Below the pieces are notes generated by a model. The model was not told the DNA's origin and did no database searches. It was given only the letters and a program-made list of their open reading frames with translations. Of a stretch of 19,269 nucleotides of DNA, positions 1 to 8,089 are shown in pieces; position 1 is the first letter of the stretch; every line of letters starts with the position of its first letter. The stretch lies in the NCBI GenBank assembly GCA_016712105.1, contig JADJRU010000036.1, positions 1 to 19,269 of the forward strand, written 5' to 3'. Made by a program: the position numbers and the translations under genes. The stretch is from Ahniella sp. (GTDB lineage: Bacteria; Pseudomonadota; Gammaproteobacteria; Xanthomonadales; Ahniellaceae).

Positions 1-1058
1 CGCACGATCGACCGCCGGCATGGGCTCGGACAAAACGCGGCGCATCTGCACAGAAAGGTCCAAGGCATCTCCGGCACGGAAATACAGGATCCGGTCACCC
101 TGCACCTCCAGGTTCACCGTGATGTCGGAGAGCAGCAGTGGAACACCGAGACCGACCGCTTCATAGCTGGCGCCACCACCGGGCCCACCCTCGAACAGCG
201 TTGGCTGGACCAGCAAGGCAGCGCCACGCAACAGCGCGAGTTGCTCACCCTTGTCGATGAAGCCGAGTACGTGAATTCGCGAGGCGAAACCCGAATCCCG
301 GATCAATGCAAGCAGTCGCTGGAAGTGGTCGGGGTCACGTGAGTCGGTGGTGTCTCCGGTCAGCACGAGTTCAAGGTCCTCGAACCCGGTCTCGGCTGCA
401 AGCGCGAGAAACGCACGAATGGCGGTGCCATGATCCTTGTGGATCCAGAAGTGATTGCTGACCAGCACGTACCGGCGACCGATGCCATACCGTTGCCGGA
501 CTAACTCAGGGTCCTGGTCGTACCAAGCGTCCTGGACGTAAGGCGTATACGGCATCACGAGGATCCGATCGGCGGCAACACCAAGGTATTTCTGCATACA
601 TGACGCAACATGCCTTGATGTGGCAAACATCGCGTCACTGCGCAACGCAAGCTCTGCAAACTCCTGGTCCCTTCGCATTCGCTCCGCATCGGTGAACAGG
701 TGCGGCAATTCGCGGTGCTGGAAGTCGTAGATATAGGCAACCTTGGGCCGATGCCGTGTCTTGATCGGCCACATGGTCGGAAAAATCCCGTCGGCGTTGC
801 TGTCCACGGCCGCAAGATTGATCCCGCGGCCGTCCTCATCACATTCGACAATGGTTCCGTCCAGGGCGTAGTTCTGGACCATTTCCCGCAACCGCAACGA
901 GCCCTCGGTCTGACTGGGCCAGACAAAGGGAAAACGCGTAAACCAGTTCGATTTGCTCTTTCCATGCGCACGGCCCTGAGCGCCGCCGAGATCACGCGCA
1001 TCAAGTCGACCCCACCATTCCAGGTGACGAAGCCATGCATTGGTACCAGGATTCTCAT
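1..1058 (-). CDS. Family 4 glycosyltransferase, frameshifted, 3' end outside window
   Basis: Likely GT4 (GT-B fold) glycosyltransferase that transfers a sugar from a nucleotide donor during surface polysaccharide or O-antigen synthesis. The ATG at 1058 begins MRILVPMHGFVTWNGGVDLM, with the Gly-Gly loop expected at the start of a GT-B fold. After about 27 residues the reading must move to another frame near 965-985, where it continues GKSKSNWFTRFPFVWPSQTE and then stays open to the window edge. Family hallmarks in the second part are YIYDFQHRELPHLFTDAE, YVLVSNHFWIHKDHGTAIRA, LVLTGDTTDSRDPDHF and the donor-site segment VQPTLFEGGPGGGASYEA followed by GVPLLLSD. An upstream in-frame ATG at 1082 is possible; neither start has a clear Shine-Dalgarno. 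The break fits one lost base and is probably a sequence error. Acceptor and donor sugars cannot be told from sequence. The family call is firm; the exact break position is approximate. Confidence 0.82.
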
Positions 1059-1082
1059 GGGGTGCTTCTGCAAAACGACCAT

Positions 1083-1228
1083 TGTGCATCATGGGTCCGG
1101 TCGCCTCGCGGGCCTCACATGTCAAATTTCCCTCAGCACACGGGCGAATCGGGACAAAATGGTTCGGTTCATCGGACCCGGGCGTCCTGCGTCTATACCG
1201 TGGGCTTAAATAGCTGGCCGGAGAGCCC
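1083..1228. other. Divergent intergenic region between glycosyltransferase and RNA methyltransferase
   Basis: 146 bp separate the two divergent genes, so promoters for both should lie here. The only element I can point to is a TATACC hexamer at 1194-1199, about 30 bp before the methyltransferase start, but no convincing -35 sits 16-18 bp upstream of it. A GGAG Shine-Dalgarno at 1220-1223 lies five bases before the ATG at 1229. I see no hairpin or riboswitch. Confidence 0.4.
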
Positions 1229-2770
1229 ATGAGCAAGTTTGGTGATGACGATCGACGCGGGCGTGGTCCGGGTAAGCCTTTCGCAGGTGGCGGTAAACCC
1301 TACGGTGGTGGTGGCAAGTCGTTTGGCGGGGGTGGCAAACCCTACGCTGGCGGCGGCAAGCCCTACGGTGGTGGCAAACCTGCCGGAGCCGGCGGTCCGA
1401 AGCCTTACGGCGCGGGCGCACCAAAACCCTGGCAGAAGCGTGATGACGCCGGCGCAGATCGTCCGCGCGGCCCACGTGTCGAGCGATTCGGCCGCGAAGA
1501 TCGTCCCGCCAGTGCTTCGCCCTATGGCCAACGTGCCGAAGGCGAGCGAAAGCCATTCCAGCGCCGTGAAGGCGGTGATACCGGTCGTCCGCCATTCCAG
1601 CGCCGTGAAGGCGGCGACACCGGTGGTGACATCGGTCGTCCGCCCTTCCAGCGCCGCGAAGGCGGCGACACCGGTCGTCCACCGTTCCAGCGCCGCGAAG
1701 GTGGTGACACCGGTCGTCCGCCATTCCAGCGCCGTGAAGGTGGTGACACCGGTCGTCCACCGTTCCAGCGCCGTGAAGGTGGTGATACCGGTCGTCCGCC
1801 TTACCAGCGCCGTGAGGGTGCTGAAGGTGAGCGCAGTTTCAAGCGCCGCGACGAACGCCCGTTCAGCGACCGACCACAGCGCGAAGGCGGATTCGGTGGC
1901 GACTCCGGCGAACGTGCACCAAAACGTTTCGGCTCGGGTGACCGCCCGCGTTACGAATCCGGCGATCGTCCGCGCCGCACGCAAGGTGAAGGCGATTCGC
2001 GCAGCCAGCGCCCGCGTGATCCGGGCTACAGCGCCGGCAGCGATGAGTTGCGTCAGTATGGCTGGAACGCTTGCATGGCGACCTATCGCCTGCGCCCGGA
2101 TGCGGTGCGCAAGGTCTATCTGCATGCCACGCGTATCGACGCGATGCGCGAGATCCTTCAGGAACTGGCCGAACGCCAGATTGGTTACCGCGTTGTCGAA
2201 AACGAAGACCTGGAAAAGCTGACGCAGACCCAACATCACGAAGGGATCTGCTTCGACATCATTCCGCCGGACGTGCTGACGCTCGACGACGTGCTCGCAC
2301 GCGCCGAGGGTCCGGAAAAATGTTGGCTGGTTTGGCTCGATGGTGTCGGCAATCCGCACAACCTCGGCGCCATCCTGCGCAGTGCCGCCCATTTCGGTTG
2401 TGCCGGCGTGGTCGTGCATCGTGATGCCAACCTCAAGTTGTCCGGCGCAGCAGCGCGGGTCGCTGAAGGCGGCGCCGAAGTTGTTCCGCTGGTGCGGATC
2501 GGTGATACCCGCGGTGCAGTCGAAAAACTCCGCAACTCGGGCTTCAAGCTGTTCGCAACCTCGGTTCGTGACGGTGACAGCCTGTTCGACGCCGAGCTGC
2601 CGCACAAACTCGTCTGGTTGATGGGTGCCGAAGGCGAAGGCGTGTCGAGCAGCATGCAGGAGCTCGCCGACCAGCAGTTGCGTATTCCCGGCACCGGCCA
2701 GATCGAAAGCCTCAACGTGGCGGCCGCGTTTGCCGTGTTCGCCGCGGAAACCCGTCGAGCGCAGCAATGA
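1229..2770 (+). CDS. TrmH/SpoU-family RNA 2'-O-methyltransferase with long repetitive Gly/Arg-rich N-terminal arm
   Basis: 513-residue SPOUT (trefoil-knot) methyltransferase expected to 2'-O-methylate a ribose in tRNA or rRNA using S-adenosylmethionine. The catalytic part is the C-terminal half: a substrate-binding domain from about residue 274 (ELRQYGWNACMATYRLRPDA) and the SpoU methylase domain from about 365. The three SpoU motifs are present: GNPHNLGAILRSA (residues 374-386, with N378 and R384), WLMGAEGEGVSS, and IPGTGQIESLNVAAAF. Residues 1-270 are low-complexity and probably disordered: seven imperfect KP(F/Y)xGGG repeats at 16-65, seven PPFQRREGGDTGR-type repeats at 108-202, then Arg/Asp/Gly-rich sequence. 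The domain arrangement resembles E. coli YfiF-type proteins with a basic extension; the target nucleotide is unknown. Start chosen from GGAG at 1220-1223. The stop overlaps the next start (ATGA), suggesting translational coupling. Confidence 0.93.
   Translation: MSKFGDDDRRGRGPGKPFAGGGKPYGGGGKSFGGGGKPYAGGGKPYGGGKPAGAGGPKPYGAGAPKPWQKRDDAGADRPRGPRVERFGREDRPASASPYGQRAEGERKPFQRREGGDTGRPPFQRREGGDTGGDIGRPPFQRREGGDTGRPPFQRREGGDTGRPPFQRREGGDTGRPPFQRREGGDTGRPPYQRREGAEGERSFKRRDERPFSDRPQREGGFGGDSGERAPKRFGSGDRPRYESGDRPRRTQGEGDSRSQRPRDPGYSAGSDELRQYGWNACMATYRLRPDAVRKVYLHATRIDAMREILQELAERQIGYRVVENEDLEKLTQTQHHEGICFDIIPPDVLTLDDVLARAEGPEKCWLVWLDGVGNPHNLGAILRSAAHFGCAGVVVHRDANLKLSGAAARVAEGGAEVVPLVRIGDTRGAVEKLRNSGFKLFATSVRDGDSLFDAELPHKLVWLMGAEGEGVSSSMQELADQQLRIPGTGQIESLNVAAAFAVFAAETRRAQQ
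1274..1423 (+). repeat. Coding tandem repeat, about 21-24 bp units (KPYGGGG type)
   Basis: Within the methyltransferase gene, seven imperfect units encode KPFAGGG, KPYGGGG, KSFGGGG, KPYAGGG, KPYGGG, KPAGAGGP and KPYGAGAP. The units vary in codon use, so they are old or selected rather than freshly copied. They give a lysine- and glycine-rich flexible arm likely to contact RNA; that role is inference. Confidence 0.85.
1550..1834 (+). repeat. Coding minisatellite, seven 39-bp units (PPFQRREGGDTGR)
   Basis: Seven in-frame units start at 1550, 1589, 1640, 1679, 1718, 1757 and 1796. The first reads KPFQ, the second carries a four-codon insertion (GDIG, making 51 bp), units three to six encode identical peptides, and the last diverges to PPYQRREGAEGER. 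DNA differences between units are mostly at third positions. Because all units are multiples of three bases, copy-number change would lengthen or shorten the arm without breaking the frame. Confidence 0.93.
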
Positions 2771-4058
2771 GTCTTCGGCCTGATCACCCGTCGCGCCTGC
2801 AGCGCGGCTGGTTTGCCCTAACGCTGATCGTCCTCGCCGAGGTGGTGTTTGCCACTTCGGCGTTGGCTGCAGCGCAGCCGGCATCCGGGAAACCGGAGAT
2901 CAGGCCATTTGATGTGCGTTACCAAGTGGGCCCCTGCCGGCGAGTGATCAACTTCGGGTCACCATTTCGCTGGGACAGGGCGCCGACCTCGTCAATCAGG
3001 TCTCGCTGAAATTTGATGCAGCACGGTTCAGCCAGTTGACTGCCAACAGCGGATTCAAGGCCGGCACCACCGCCGGCCGGGCCGTCTGGACCCCTTCCGC
3101 CAAAGGCGCGAAGCTGAGTTATCTGGTCAAAGTCTCGAACAAGAAAGATGCCCACAGCTACAACGCCCGGATGACCTCCCGCTGGGCGATGTTCCGTGGC
3201 GACAAGGTATTTCCGGGCATCACCGCCCGAATGAAGAAAGGCGCGCGATCGCGGTCGACGCTTGGCTTCACGTTGCCGTCCGGATGGACCAACGTCGATA
3301 CCGGATACATCCGCCGTCAGGATGGGCTGTTCGACATCGACAACCCCGAACGCAAATTCGACCGCCCAGTGGGCTGGATCATCCTCGGGCAGGTCGGAAC
3401 GCGAAGAGATCAGTTGGGCCTGACCGAAGTGTCGGTTGCAGCACCCAAAGGTGATCGGTTTGACCGCATGGGCGCCATGAGTCTGATCAACTTCGTCTGG
3501 CCCACCGTGGAATCGGCATTCGGCAAGACGCCGCCCAAAATCCTCATTGCCGGTGCCGGCGATCCGATGTGGCGCGGGGGCCTGTCGGCCCCGAACAGCC
3601 TGTTTCTGCACAGCGAACGCCCGCTGGTCAGCGAAGACGCTACCAGCACGATGCTGCATGAACTCACGCACGTGATCACGCGGATCCGTGGACAAGACCG
3701 CTCGGACTGGATTTCCGAGGGGCTTGCGGAGTTCTATTCGATCGAACTCAATTACCGCGCAGGCGGCATGACCGAGACTCGGTATGACGCCTCACATCGT
3801 TACCTGCGGGAAAAGGGCAAGGCCGAAACGACTCTGCGCGGCGATCACAGCACCGGGCCGAGAACCGCACGGGCCGTGCAATTGCTGAAGGCGCTGGACA
3901 CTGAATTGCGCACGCGCAGCAAGGGAAAGAAGGACCTCGATGATCTGGTGCGCGTGTTGCGTGTCGAACGCCGCGTGTCGACCGCCGAGTTCATTGCGGC
4001 TGCCGAAAAGCTGGCCGGCGGCAAGCTTGAAGCACTGAACACACCGCTGTTGCGTTGA
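2767..4058 (+). CDS. Exported peptidase_MA-like (gluzincin-type) metalloprotein, frameshifted near 2930
   Basis: Secreted zinc metallopeptidase-like protein. The ATG at 2767 overlaps the previous stop, so it is probably co-translated with the methyltransferase. The N-terminus has a Sec signal peptide (hydrophobic WFALTLIVLAEVVFATSALA). The frame breaks around 2928-2936; restoring one C in the CCCC run at 2931-2934 gives VRYQVGPLPASDQLRVTISL and joins the long second frame. The zinc site is HELTH, at about nt 3657-3671, followed by WISEGLAEFYS, which supplies the third ligand glutamate; this matches the peptidase_MA-like (M1/M61-related) pattern. The preceding region (residues roughly 40-190) has no motif I recognise. 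The substrate is unknown; a periplasmic proteolytic role is inferred. The frameshift is most likely a homopolymer error, though a real pseudogene cannot be excluded. Confidence 0.75.
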
Positions 4059-4061
4059 GTC

Positions 4062-5422
4062 ATGGTTTCGTCGTCGGCGCTGCGACGTGTCGATTCCGGT
4101 TGGGGCATCCTGCTGCTGGCGCTGGTCCTGCAACTGCCGCTGATTCTCAATCCGGGATACTTCTCGCACGATGAGCTGCAATGGGCGACTCAATCGTACC
4201 TGCGCGCCTTCAACGAAATCGACTGGATCAATCCGCTCGACATCCAGACGTTCCAGTATCGTCCCCTGACGTTCAACCTCTGGATGCTGTTGAGCTACCT
4301 GTTCTTCGGCATGCCGCTCCTGATGCACGGCTTCCAGGCCCTGTTTGCCGCCGGCATCCTGCTTCTGTTGTATCGATTGATGGGCCACTACGGCATCGCT
4401 GGCCGGCATCGCTGGTTGGCCTGCCTGCTGTGGTTGTGTGTGCCGTATGTCGTCTACGTCAACGGCTGGGTCGGCACGTTCGGCGACCAGATCTGGTTGG
4501 CTGCCGGAATCGGCATGCTGATTTCGTGCTTCCGAACCGACACCAACACATCACACATTCGACCACTGCTCGCCGGCTTTGCGGCAACCTGGATTGGACT
4601 GCTGGCCAAGGAATCAGCCCTGGTGATCCCGGCATTCCTGTTGGCCCACGCTGTGCTGTTTGCCGAACATCGGCGCATCTTTGTGTGGGCGACGATCGGC
4701 GCGAGCCTGGGCGCGGGGATCTACCTGGCCCTGCGCCTGAAGATCATCCTGGCTGGAGCGGAAGCATCGGGCGCCTATCAGCCCACCTGGTTCGACATGC
4801 CGGTGCGCATCGCCGAATACTGGACCTATCCGGCCACATTGCAGCGGCTGGAACCGTTCGGCGTATTCCTCGACAAGAGCAGCCGCGTGAACTGGTCACT
4901 GGGTACTCTGCTTCTGGCGACTCTGGCGCTGTTGGTCACGCGCTGGCGGCATCTTGTCGCAGTAGTCATTCTGTCTGCGATCGCACTCGGTCCGACTCTG
5001 GTGCTTGCCTACACTGCCCCGCAATACGCCTATGGTTTTTCCGCGGTCGTGGTCGTGGTGCTTGCGCACGCGAGTCGTTCCATGCCGAAATGGGCGCTAT
5101 TCATGGTGCTGCCCTGGGTTGCGCTGACCGCCACACACGGGGTCCATGTTCTGCAAGCGCTCCATGCCGCGGGGCAGGTTCAATCCGTCTGCTGCCCGCG
5201 GTGAACAGCCTGGGTCAGTCGAGTCCCGATGCCGATCCGCATTCGCCCGGCAAACTTGCATCGGATGAATGGCTGCTTCGGCGAAGTCTGTTCGCTGTGC
5301 CGGGTTATCTCGGCGTCGATTGGCAGCATCCGTGTCGGCGGTCGCGTTTGCCGAGTCGACAGGGCCAGCTTCCCACAACCCACGAAATGGCTGCCGACGG
5401 CCAACTGCGCCCCCTGCCCTGA
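4062..5422 (+). CDS. Polytopic GT39/PMT-superfamily-like glycosyltransferase, frameshifted near its C-terminus
   Basis: Integral membrane protein of the GT-C type, expected to use a polyprenyl-phosphate sugar donor on the periplasmic face of the inner membrane. The ATG at 4062 lies three bases after the peptidase stop. It shows a first hydrophobic helix (GWGILLLALVLQLPLIL), then the acidic loop GYFSHDELQWA where PMT/ArnT-type enzymes carry catalytic acidic residues, and about eight to ten further hydrophobic segments including LLAKESALVIPAFLLAHAVL. The first frame ends at a TGA at 5202-5204, but restoring one C at about 5185 gives GQVQSRLLPAVNSLGQS and continues to a TGA at 5420-5422, ending THEMAADGQLRPLP. 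The tail at 5315-5390 may hold further indels, because pieces of plausible sequence (IGSIRVGGRV, FAESTGPAS) fall in other frames. The substrate is unknown. The membrane glycosyltransferase call is good; the exact C-terminus is uncertain. Confidence 0.72.
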
Positions 5423-5435
5423 TCTGATTACACGC

Positions 5436-5460
5436 CGAGGTGCTTTACGAAAGCACCTCG
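5436..5460 (+). terminator. Hairpin after the 1229-5422 gene run
   Basis: A perfect 11-bp stem (CGAGGTGCTTT at 5436-5446, AAAGCACCTCG at 5450-5460) closes on a 3-base ACG loop, 13 bp after the last stop. There is no T-run after it, so it may be a weak intrinsic terminator or an RNA-end stabiliser. Confidence 0.6.
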
Positions 5461-5509
5461 CCGGGTTGCCGACGGCTCTACAATGAATACTCAACAGAGC
5501 GGAGCCGCC

Positions 5510-6941
5510 ATGTCCAACTCATATCCCCGCGATCTGATCGGCTACGGCCGCAATCCACCCAACGCGCGCTGGCCAGGCGGCGCCGTGTCGCTGGTCCAGT
5601 TCGTTCTGAACTACGAGGAAGGCGGCGAAAACTGTGCTGCACGGTGATGCCGGCAGCGAGCAATTCCTGAGCGAGATCATCGGCGCTGCAAGTTACCCGG
5701 CACGCCATCTCAGCATGGAGTCGATCTACGAGTACGGATCACGGGTGGGTGGCTGGCGCATCCTGCGCGAATTCGAGCAGCGACAGTTGCCGTTGACCGT
5801 CTTCGGCGTGGGCATGGCGATTCAACGTCACCCCGAGTTCATTCATGCCTGCCAGGAACTCGGGCATGAAATCGCCAGCCACGGTTGGCGCTGGATCCAT
5901 TATCAGAACATGAACATCGACGAAGAGCGCGCGCATCTCGAGCGCGCGGTCGCCGCTCACCGCGAGGTGTGCGGCAGCGCGCCACTCGGCTGGTACACCG
6001 GCCGTGATTCACCCAATACAAGACGACTCGTGGTGGAACACGGCGGGTTCGAATACGACAGTGATTATTACGGTGACGACCTGCCGTTCTGGACGGAAGT
6101 GGATCTCGGCAATGGACGTCTGCACCCGCATCTGGTGGTGCCGTACACACTCGACACCAACGACATGCGGTTTGCCACACCACAGGGATTCAACACCTCG
6201 GAGCAGTTCTACACTTATCTCAAGGACTCCTTCGACGCCTTGTATGCCGAGGGCGCGCACACGCCGCGTTTGATGTCGGTCGGGATGCATTGCCGGCTGC
6301 TCGGCCGCCCCGGCCGCATCGTCGCCCTGCAGCGATTCCTCGATTACATCGGGCGTTTCGAGCAGGTCTGGGTGTGTCGCCGGATCGATATCGCCCGGCA
6401 CTGGAAGGCCACGTTTCCCTATGTGCCCAAAGGAGAACTCGCCCGACTGGCAACCCTGAATCAGTCCGTATTCACACGCGAGTTGGCGGACATCTTCGAG
6501 CACTCGCCGTGGGTCGCCGAAGCCACCTGGCCCAAAGGCCCTTTCCAAACACTGGAAGGTTTGCATGCCGCGATGTGTCGTGTACTCGCCGACGCCGACG
6601 CCAACCACCGCATGACCCTGATTCGGGCACACCCGGAGCTCGCCGGCAAGGTAGCCATTCGGGGTGAACTGACCGATCATTCGCGATCAGAGCAACAGGG
6701 AGCAGGCCTGGCCGCCTGCAGTCCGGAAGAGTTTGCAGCGATCCAGGAACTGAATACCGCCTATTCCGCGAAGTTCGGATTTCCGTTCATCGTCGCCGTG
6801 AAGGATCACACCCGCGCCAGCATCATCGCCGAAATGCGCCGACGAATTTCGCAACCAGTGGAAAGCGAGGTGGCCGAAGCGATCCGTCAGATCGAACGGA
6901 TTGCGTGGTTCCGGTTGAAAGCCCGGTTCGGCACTACGTGA
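5510..6941 (+). CDS. Fused PuuE-type allantoinase / OHCU decarboxylase, frameshifted near 5635
   Basis: Bifunctional purine-catabolism enzyme. The N-terminal polysaccharide-deacetylase-fold half (to about nt 6430) matches PuuE allantoinases, which hydrolyse allantoin to allantoate: MSNSYPRDLIGYGRNPPNA, FVLNYEEGGEN, VLHGDAGSEQFLSEI, SMESIYEYGSR, GHEIASHGWRW and TGRDSPNTRRLVVEHGGF. The C-terminal half (about nt 6440-6941) matches UraD/OHCU decarboxylase, which makes S-allantoin: RAHPELAGKVAI with the catalytic histidine, SRSEQQGAGL, and FGFPFIVAVKD. The first frame stops at a TGA at 5645-5647; restoring a TG unit in TGTG at about 5634-5637 gives GENCVLHGD and opens the whole reading. Start chosen from GGAG at 5501-5504; an in-frame ATG at 5483 is less likely. 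A TACAAT -10-like hexamer lies at 5479-5484 with no good -35. The 3' end overlaps crcB tail-to-tail by 8 bp. No other urate-pathway gene is in view. Confidence 0.87.
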
Positions 6942-7317
6942 TGGATAGCCGATAGGCCAGCACGAGGACCAGCAAACTACCGGCCACCGACGCCAGGACG
7001 TAGGCCGATGCCAACCCGAACGCGCCTTGCCGCAACAAGTGAAAGGTTTCGAGGCCGAACGCCGAAAACGTCGTGAAGCCCCCGAGGACGCCGACCATCA
7101 ACAGAAGGCGCCAGAACTCGCGGGTTTCCGGTGCACGTTGCAACCACGCATACAACGCGCCGGCAAGCGCGCAGCCGAGCAGATTGACGATCAGTGTGGC
7201 CCAAGGGAAACGGCCGGCAGCGGTTTGCACCGGCAACCACATGGCCACGCCGTATCGCAGAGAAGCCCCCAGCGCGCCGCCCGCCGCCACCGGCAGCAGA
7301 CCTTGCCAACCCGTCAA
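6934..7317 (-). CDS. crcB: CrcB/Fluc fluoride ion channel
   Basis: 127-residue inner-membrane fluoride exporter, normal length for a single-subunit Fluc that works as a dual-topology dimer and relieves fluoride toxicity. Four hydrophobic helices are visible, with family motifs GGALGASLRYGV (helix 1), TLIVNLLGCALAG (helix 2, pore Asn) and GVLGGFTTFSAFGLE (helix 3, the Phe-box TTFS). The start is a TTG at 7317, embedded in the stop of the DUF3108 gene (TTGA overlap); no later in-frame start keeps helix 1. It is the last gene of a run GNAT-DUF3108-crcB, so expression depends on upstream genes. I see no fluoride riboswitch ahead of this run. The stop overlaps the convergent allantoinase gene by 8 bp. 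Confidence 0.95.
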   Translation of the reverse strand: MTGWQGLLPVAAGGALGASLRYGVAMWLPVQTAAGRFPWATLIVNLLGCALAGALYAWLQRAPETREFWRLLLMVGVLGGFTTFSAFGLETFHLLRQGAFGLASAYVLASVAGSLLVLVLAYRLSIT

Positions 7318-8006
7318 GGTTTGCGCTCCAGGCGCAGCTCCAGCGTTTCACCATCCGGTTCGACCTGCAGGATCCGTACGGGCAACCATCCCAATGATTC
7401 GGCGAACCAGGTGGTCGTGGTACGCCCCGGGTTCTCGCGCACACGCAAGACACTTCGTGCGGCAAAAACGCCTGCGGGGGTAGTGACTTGTTCGACGGCA
7501 CCGAACCGGAACCGTTGGGTATCGATTTCGCGTTTGTCCGCCACGGCATAGGTTCGTTCGGACTCGGTGCCAGAGACGTCGCGCATCAGCGCGAGCAGGA
7601 TCAGATTCCGGTCGAGCACGCCGCCTGCCGGCAAGGCGAGATCGTGCACATCATCACCGTCATCAAGGCGAACCCGATCACCATCCACCGTCACACTGCG
7701 CCGGCGACTCTTGAACAGCATGTCCTGCTGGTAGGTGTAGCTGCGCGTGCGCATGCCTGCGGCATCGGCATCGAACATCGATAATTCGCGAATGGACACC
7801 TTGGCCATGCCGGCCAGCCCTTCCGTGCCTTGATTGACACTCGAGAACTGCCAACTGCCGTCGGCCTGTTTCACCAGACTCAACTCGGCGCGACCGAGGC
7901 GTTTGCCATCCCGGAGCATCTCGAAGCCGATCTTGAACGGGCTCAGCTCAGCGAGCGCCAGCATCGGCCAGGTCAACAGAAGGATCAACAGCAAACGCTT
8001 CAACAT
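7314..8006 (-). CDS. DUF3108 exported protein
   Basis: 230-residue protein with a Sec signal peptide (MLKRLLLILLLTWPMLALA, predicted cut before ELSP), so periplasmic or outer-membrane associated. The mature part is a beta-rich DUF3108-type fold: FKIGFEMLRDGKRLGRAEL at the start, a Tyr/Lys-rich strand region TRSYTYQQDMLFKSRRRSV, and the C-terminal TTTWFAESLGWLPVRILQVE typical of the family (carrier-lipoprotein-like). The biochemical role is unknown. The ATG at 8006 was chosen because it starts exactly at the signal peptide; a longer in-frame reading to 8159 would bury it and overlaps the acetyltransferase gene. Its stop overlaps the TTG start of crcB, suggesting coupled translation. The family assignment is from recall of the pattern. 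Confidence 0.8.
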   Translation of the reverse strand: MLKRLLLILLLTWPMLALAELSPFKIGFEMLRDGKRLGRAELSLVKQADGSWQFSSVNQGTEGLAGMAKVSIRELSMFDADAAGMRTRSYTYQQDMLFKSRRRSVTVDGDRVRLDDGDDVHDLALPAGGVLDRNLILLALMRDVSGTESERTYAVADKREIDTQRFRFGAVEQVTTPAGVFAARSVLRVRENPGRTTTTWFAESLGWLPVRILQVEPDGETLELRLERKP

Positions 8007-8089
8007 GGACGTTCCGATCGCAGGGGGCGAAATCAAATGGACGACCGAAGCGTAACGCAGCCGCAGTCTCCGACGATGAACCAAAGGCA

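Noticed and set aside
1193..2884. Long antisense open frame (563 codons) opposite the RNA methyltransferase, with TTG-rich repeats
   Set aside because: Its repeats are the mirror of the sense-strand PPFQRREGGDTGR repeats. The sense frame has SpoU motifs and a Shine-Dalgarno; the antisense frame has no recognisable domain.
4181..5180. First part of a 413-codon frame overlapping the GT39-like gene
   Set aside because: It is a Arg/Pro-rich shadow here; only its last 75 or so codons (after about 5185) are the true continuation of the gene.
5466..5484. TTGCCG/TACAAT promoter upstream of the allantoinase fusion
   Set aside because: The two hexamers are only 7 bp apart, too close for sigma-70; only the TACAAT was kept as a weak hint.
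5634..5640. Programmed frameshift in the allantoinase gene
   Set aside because: No slippery heptamer or downstream structure is evident, and similar breaks occur in unrelated genes of this window, which favours sequence error.
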